Assembly: GCA_030268105.1 (NCBI GenBank)
Contig: BSDZ01000028.1
Span: 1,264,001-1,328,000 of the forward strand
Direction: 5' to 3'
Length of the DNA stretch: 64,000 nt
Source: Volvox africanus
Taxonomy: Eukaryota; Chlorophyta; Chlorophyceae; Chlamydomonadales; Volvocaceae
This document shows positions 59,563 to 64,000 of the stretch, piece by piece (the stretch's first letter is position 1; the number at the start of each line of letters is the position of its first letter). Position numbers and translations under genes: made by a program. The notes below the pieces were generated by a model that worked only from the letters and a program-made list of their open reading frames with translations, made no database searches and had not been told where the DNA came from.

Positions 59563-60025
59563 CAACGAGTCTGCATTCAGGAATATCTAGACCTTCCCGG
59601 AGTAGATTAACGCCAACAATTATGTCAATAATGCCATTTCTTAAGTCCCTGATTATCTCTACTCTTTCTAGAGTCTGAATGTTTGAGTGCAAATAACTAA
59701 CTTTATAACCTAGTTCCTGAAGGTAAGAGGTCAAATCTTCTGCCATTTCCGTGGTAGGGGTCGTTACCAGAATCTTAAAGCCCCGAGCAACCATCTTTTC
59801 CTCATTTTATCTATTGAATATTCTACCTGATTAACCATTGGTTTTACTATACATTCAGGATCAAGTAATCCTGTAGGTCTTATAATTAACTCAACAATTA
59901 CCCCTTGGGTTTCTTCTAGTTCAAAAGCCGCGGGAGTCCCCGATACGAAAGTAGTTTGAGGTCTTAGCTTCATCCATTCTTCAGATTTGAGTGGTCTATT
60001 ATCAAGAGCAGAAGGAAGTCTTGTT
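59563..60025 (-). pseudogene. uvrB: uvrB fragment (excinuclease ABC subunit B), bacterial origin, frameshifted
   Basis: On the minus strand the sequence reads [12 protein letters not shown], then a [13 protein letters not shown] block, [12 protein letters not shown] and, after one frameshift near 59790-59800, [35 protein letters not shown] and [11 protein letters not shown]. These are consecutive conserved blocks of the second helicase half of UvrB, the damage-verification helicase of bacterial nucleotide excision repair. Eukaryotes have no nuclear UvrB gene. Both ends are cut: before RLPSALDN and right after the DIPEC block, at the joint to the duplication at 59562/59563. The fragment is AT-rich. 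By eye the wording resembles Rickettsiales UvrB; that is an inference. It is not functional. Confidence 0.88.
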
Positions 60026-60077
60026 ATAAAATGGTATATCAGTTCGATATAGCGAACCATACTAGCAACAATCCCGC

Positions 60078-60260
60078 TGTTGTAGCTGTACTCGGCGGTA
60101 AGCTATCGACCCGCGTTCGTACTGCTTGTAGTGCTATACGCACAAGTATATGTGCCGACTCTAGAACGAACTATTTGACTTCTATACTATCAGATAATAT
60201 GTAACGTATACTTTCTCGTTATTACGTCAGGCTTCCTAATGTCTGATAGTCTACGTCTCA
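60078..60260 (+). repeat. 5' LTR of the copia element (boundaries inferred)
   Basis: Begins TGTTGTAG and ends at ...GTCTCA, so it has the TG...CA ends of an LTR. It is followed at 60261 by ataggttatgagccccgg, which resembles the initiator-tRNA primer-binding site of copia elements. The 3' LTR is outside the window, so the length of 183 bp cannot be checked here. Confidence 0.6.
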
Positions 60261-60350
60261 ATAGGTTATGAGCCCCGGTCATCGTTGACCGCGGAGCCTG
60301 ACATCTTTTGCCCATTCTAGTGTTGATCTTCGCGTTTATAGGTCTTCACA

Positions 60351-63300
60351 ATGGGAAAGGATAGGCTGGACGAGCCGCTGGACCTACACAACTACTCAAC
60401 TTGGAAACTACGATTCCAATTGTTGTGCGCGGAGCTTGGATACAGTCGCGCCCTGCTACAAGCACCAATTGCAGAGGCGGATGTCATCATCTCCGACAAG
60501 GTCAAGAGTGTGATGGCCAAGAACGTAAAGAACCATCACCTCCAAACAATTGTTCGGGCGGCAAATGCGAAGGCCGCCTGGGACGCTTTGGCGGCTACGT
60601 TCGCATCAACCTGCAACACGAGAAAGGTAGCACTACGACAGGAGCTAAGTGATTTTAAAATGGCTAATGGAGAGGAGCTGCCAATCTATATCAGCCGCGC
60701 GCGACAGCTACAGTCCGACTTGCTGGATGTGGGACACGCAGTCGCAGACACGGAGCTCTCTACAATTGTCATCAAAGGACTTCCGAGCAAGTATCATGTG
60801 GTAACAACAGCTCTCACAATGCGAGAAGGGGAGCTGGACTTTACTCAAGTGGTCGCGCGACTAATGGCGTATGTGATACCGGACGAGGACAACAACGAGT
60901 CTTCATCAGCATTCATCACGCATCGAAGTGGTGGCAAATTCAACCCTACAAGCCGTCATCAGACAAGTAAGCAGAGGAGTAAATCAAACGCCATCTGCCA
61001 CTACTGCGGTAAGCCAGGACACTTCATCGGAGTGTGCAAGAAGCGTCTGGCGGATCAACAGCAACAAAACAATGGTCGCGGCGGGGGCAACCTTCAGCGC
61101 AGGGAGCCCACCAAAATGGCGTATGCTGTTGGAAGCGAGTCACGGTCGGACGCATGGCACCTGGACTCAGCGTCAGAATGGCACATTACCTACGACGCGT
61201 CAGAGCTGAAGGATCTGCGAGCTGTACGGCCTGAAGAAAAATTCACGTTGGTTGGCTACGATGGCTCTAGGCATCAGCCGACGCACGTGGGGCAGTATAC
61301 CATGTGGAGTAACACCGTGAAAGGGCTACAAATTGAGCTCAAGAACGTCTATGTGGTGCCCAAGGCGACAGTAAAGCTGATCTCAGCAGGCATCTTCGAT
61401 GAGCGTGGCGCTACAATTCTGCTGGGTAACGACAAAGCCCTCGTTCAGGCAAAGGGGAGGACGATCCTACGTGCAGACAAGGTGGGACGCCTCTATGCCA
61501 TTCGACACCACGCAGCAGGGCGATCAGTTGGCAAAGGCCGCTCATGTGCGGCGGTCGGGTCAGAAGGCTCGAAGGCAGCGCTGTGGCATCGGCGCTTGGG
61601 ACATCTGGGCTACAAGAGCCTGGAACGTATGTGCCGGGAACACATGGTAACCGGCATGGATTTGGATCGCGCGAGTCTGGAGGCAGCCAGGTCGCGGATC
61701 TGCGAGCCCTGCATTTATGCAAAGCAGACACGTGGACCATTCCCGTCCACTGGGCACAAGGCGGCGAAACCTCTGGGCCTGATACACCTGGACGTCTGTG
61801 GACCTATGCCTGAGACTTCGATAGGTGGATCCCGGTACGTTACTACACTGCTGGACGACTGCACGGGATTTTCTACTGTTGCATTCACTGACACCAAGGA
61901 CGCAGTTCGCAAGAAGGTAAAAATAATGATTGAGGCGCTGGAGAACATGACTGGCCGTCGTGTGAAGGAGGCACGCACGGATCGTGGGACTGAGTTCCTC
62001 AATACAGTCTTGGGCGCCTACTTCGGCGAAAAAGGGATTATCCACGGGACGACCGTTGGGTATTCGCCGGAGCAGAATGGGGCGGCGGAGCGCCTCAACA
62101 GGACGCTTTTGGAGAAGACCCGGGCAATGCTGGCGGAGTCAGGACTACCGCAGAAGCTCTGGGCAGAAGCCATGGCTACGGCGAATCTTTTGCGCAACGT
62201 TTCACCGGTCGTGGGGGCATCAGTAACGCCCCATGAGGCGTTCATGGGGGTGAAGCCGGACATAAGCCATCTGAGAGTTTTCGGCAGTACCGCATATGCA
62301 CACGTGCCGAAGGAGAAGCGGAACAAACTGCAACCCGTGAGTAAAAAAGGAGTGCTGGTTGGATACGAGCAAGGGAGGCAGTACCGCATCTTGATCAACA
62401 ATCTCATCAGCACCCACTCGACAGTCAAGTTCGACGAGTCAACAGTTGGAGATCGCTATGAGGATTCCGACGAGGAGGATGTCGAGGAGTCTGGCGGCGT
62501 TCCGTTGCCAGGGGGCGGCGGAGATACGCCGGTCAACACCGACATGGACCAGGGAGCTGCTGAAGTGAACCATGGTGCATCCACCAGCAGCGGCCAGACA
62601 GCGGCGCCACAGAGGCACGCAGGCATACCAGCAGCACAGTTTCCCAGGATGCAAAATACAGCGCAGTCCCGCGGAGGCAATGGTGGAGACGCTATGACAG
62701 GCGAAGGGCCGGTGCAGCAGCAAAACCACAACAACGACGGTGCAGACGTTAATATGCAGGAACGTCGCTATCCACTACGTGAGCGAAAGCGACTGATTGA
62801 ATGGAGGCATGAGCCCAACGGAAGGGTTACGTTCGGGCGGATCAATGCTGCAATCGAGGAAGAAGTACCAGAGCCAGCTTCATACCAGGAGGCCACTGAC
62901 GGCCCATATGCTGAGGAATGGAGAAGTGCCATGGATGAGGAAATCTCAGCACAGCTCACAAATGGGACCTGGGAGCTAGCAAAACCACCGCCAGGTGCGC
63001 GGATTCTGCCTTGTCGGTGGGTGTATAAGGTCAAACGTGCAGAGGATGGCGAGATCGAGCGCTACAAGGCACGTTTGGTGGCGAAGGGCTACGAGCAGCG
63101 GGCGGGGATTGATTATGGGGAGCTCTTTGCTCCAACCTCGCGTTTTGCTTCGCTTCGTATGCTCCTGGCGGTGGCTGCGGCTAAAGCAATGCCGATCCAT
63201 CAGCTAGACGTTTCAACAGCTTTCCTGAACGGGGAGCTAGAGGAGGAGCTCTGGATGCAGCAGCCGCCTGGTTACGAGTCAGCAGATCCAGAGCAGGCAT

Positions 63301-64000
63301 GCAGGCTCCTACGCTCAATCTACGGGCTGAAACAGGCCCCACGCTGCTGGTATATGAAGCTAGCGGCGGAGCTGGACAAGCTGGGGTTCAAACCGTCAGT
63401 AGCAGACCCAGCACTGTTCATCAAAAAGGACGAGAAGGAGATCGTCTACCTGCTGGTGCACGTGGACGACATCATCATCACCTCAGAAGACGAGGCAATG
63501 ATCAGGAGAGTAAAAACAGAAATCGGACAAGCCTTCAAGATTCGAGATCTTGGAGAGGCAAAAGTTTTCCTGGGCATGGAGATCAGCCGGGGAGCGCACG
63601 GGGAGGTAAAACTATCGCAGCGACGCTACATTGAGGAGCTGCTGCAGCGACATCAACTCGTCAATGCAAAGCCTCGAAAGACCCCACTACCTCCTGGTAC
63701 TAGAGCCCTGCCTGCAGAAGACAACAACAAGGAGCTCGTAGACAACACCAAGTACAGGGCGCTTGTCGGCGAATTGAACTACCTGGCGACGAGCACAAGA
63801 CCGGATATCTCGCAGGCAATGAGCGTTCTGGCGCGCTTCATGGGCAACCCATCTAAGGTTCACATGGGCTTGGCTTTGGGGGTGCTGCGATACCTGGCGG
63901 GTACCAAGGAGCTCGGATTATGCTATGACGGAGATGGCGATCTCACCATGGTGGGCTACAGTGATTCCGACTGGGCTGGAGATCCAGCCACTCGGAGGTC
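60351..64000 (+). CDS. copia Gag-Pol polyprotein (runs off the window)
   Basis: A single open frame of 1216 residues from ATG 60351 to the window edge. Gag region with a CCHC zinc knuckle CHYCGKPGHFIGVC at about 216. Protease with DSASEWHIT in place of the usual DSGAS. Integrase zinc finger (HRRLGHLG...CEPC) and catalytic Asp481 (HLDVCGPM), Asp544 (ARTDRGTEF) and Glu580 (NGAAERLN), with D-D-35-E spacing. Reverse transcriptase blocks WVYKVKRAEDGEIERYKARL, HQLDVSTAFLNGELEEELW, IYGLKQAPRCWY and HVDDIIIT (Asp1039-1040, the YVDD box with His in first place). Near the end YSDSDWAGDP is the start of the RNase H domain. It copies the element's RNA into DNA and integrates it. The start was chosen as the first ATG after the primer-binding site. 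Confidence 0.92.
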   Translation, partial: MGKDRLDEPLDLHNYSTWKLRFQLLCAELGYSRALLQAPIAEADVIISDKVKSVMAKNVKNHHLQTIVRAANAKAAWDALAATFASTCNTRKVALRQELSDFKMANGEELPIYISRARQLQSDLLDVGHAVADTELSTIVIKGLPSKYHVVTTALTMREGELDFTQVVARLMAYVIPDEDNNESSSAFITHRSGGKFNPTSRHQTSKQRSKSNAICHYCGKPGHFIGVCKKRLADQQQQNNGRGGGNLQRREPTKMAYAVGSESRSDAWHLDSASEWHITYDASELKDLRAVRPEEKFTLVGYDGSRHQPTHVGQYTMWSNTVKGLQIELKNVYVVPKATVKLISAGIFDERGATILLGNDKALVQAKGRTILRADKVGRLYAIRHHAAGRSVGKGRSCAAVGSEGSKAALWHRRLGHLGYKSLERMCREHMVTGMDLDRASLEAARSRICEPCIYAKQTRGPFPSTGHKAAKPLGLIHLDVCGPMPETSIGGSRYVTTLLDDCTGFSTVAFTDTKDAVRKKVKIMIEALENMTGRRVKEARTDRGTEFLNTVLGAYFGEKGIIHGTTVGYSPEQNGAAERLNRTLLEKTRAMLAESGLPQKLWAEAMATANLLRNVSPVVGASVTPHEAFMGVKPDISHLRVFGSTAYAHVPKEKRNKLQPVSKKGVLVGYEQGRQYRILINNLISTHSTVKFDESTVGDRYEDSDEEDVEESGGVPLPGGGGDTPVNTDMDQGAAEVNHGASTSSGQTAAPQRHAGIPAAQFPRMQNTAQSRGGNGGDAMTGEGPVQQQNHNNDGADVNMQERRYPLRERKRLIEWRHEPNGRVTFGRINAAIEEEVPEPASYQEATDGPYAEEWRSAMDEEISAQLTNGTWELAKPPPGARILPCRWVYKVKRAEDGEIERYKARLVAKGYEQRAGIDYGELFAPTSRFASLRMLLAVAAAKAMPIHQLDVSTAFLNGELEEELWMQQPPGYESADPEQACRLLRSIYGLKQAPRCWYMKLAAELDKLGFKPSVADPALFIKKDEKEIVYLLVHVDDIIITSEDEAMIRRVKTEIGQAFKIRDLGEAKVFLGMEISRGAHGEVKLSQRRYIEELLQRHQLVNAKPRKTPLPPGTRALPAEDNNKELVDNTKYRALVGELNYLATSTRPDISQAMSVLARFMGNPSKVHMGLALGVLRYLAGTKELGLCYDGDGDLTMVGYSDSDWAGDPATRR

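Larger units (their letters stand above)
60078..64000 (+). mobile_element. Ty1/copia LTR retrotransposon, 5' part
   Basis: Order 5' LTR, primer site, Gag, protease, integrase, reverse transcriptase, start of RNase H. Integrase before reverse transcriptase is the copia order. The frame is open over at least 3650 bases, so the copy is young or active. It begins about 50 bases past the uvrB fragment, so it inserted next to, or carried a break into, the foreign DNA. Confidence 0.9.

Noticed and set aside
59764..60060. The idea that the first residues ([11 protein letters not shown]) belong to UvrB
   Set aside because: The similarity starts only at RLPSALDN; the preceding residues do not match the family, so the fragment was cut there.
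1..64000. CRISPR arrays, rRNA genes, bacterial operons
   Set aside because: No regularly spaced direct repeats, no rRNA-like sequence, and genes are intron-rich; the two bacterial pieces are isolated fragments, not part of a bacterial contig.

Overview
The window looks like nuclear DNA of a volvocine green alga (inference). The evidence is: intron-rich genes with GT-AG (and two GC-AG) introns; exons full of Ala, Gly, Ser and Gln runs set in more AT-rich spacers; and two gametolysin-type (peptidase M11) metalloproteases with Pro-rich, hydroxyproline-type tails, a family known from the Chlamydomonas/Volvox extracellular matrix. No gene lies in one open frame except the retrotransposon, so the gene models were built by joining exons at splice sites with matching reading phase.

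Layout from left to right. A glycine-rich-domain protein (GRDP/DUF1399 family) lies at 827-6374 (+). An unrecognised minus-strand gene lies near 7.8-8.95 kb. A BAHD-type acyltransferase ends at 17174 (+); the intron that splits its HxxxD active-site motif holds a fragment of a bacterial IS256-type transposase. A NEDD1-like WD40 protein, a candidate gamma-tubulin-complex adaptor, lies at 18041-23626 (+). RNA polymerase III subunit RPC9 is at about 25.2-26.3 kb (+). A ribonuclease HI with three tandem N-terminal hybrid-binding (viroplasmin-like) domains lies at 27494-34095 (+). A calcium-dependent protein kinase lies at 35116-41275 (+). An unrecognised Ser/Ala-rich protein is at about 42.4-44.0 kb (+).

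From 46.4 kb on the window is a segmental duplication carrying two minus-strand gametolysin genes. Copy A (47671-51400) is complete, with a signal-peptide exon. Copy B (54316-59130) lost that exon because its copy of the duplication stops inside intron 1. Exactly at that stop the sequence switches to a frameshifted fragment of bacterial uvrB (about 59563-60025, minus strand) that by eye resembles Rickettsiales UvrB. About 50 bases later begins the 5' LTR of a Ty1/copia retrotransposon whose Gag-Pol frame stays open to the end of the window.

The genes do not form one pathway. The items of most interest are: two separate bacterial-looking fragments in one 64-kb nuclear window; the triplicated 68-nt exon of the RNase HI gene; a 42-bp-arm hairpin in one of that gene's introns; and a recurring 12-bp palindrome, GACCCATGGGTC, concentrated at 8-13 kb.
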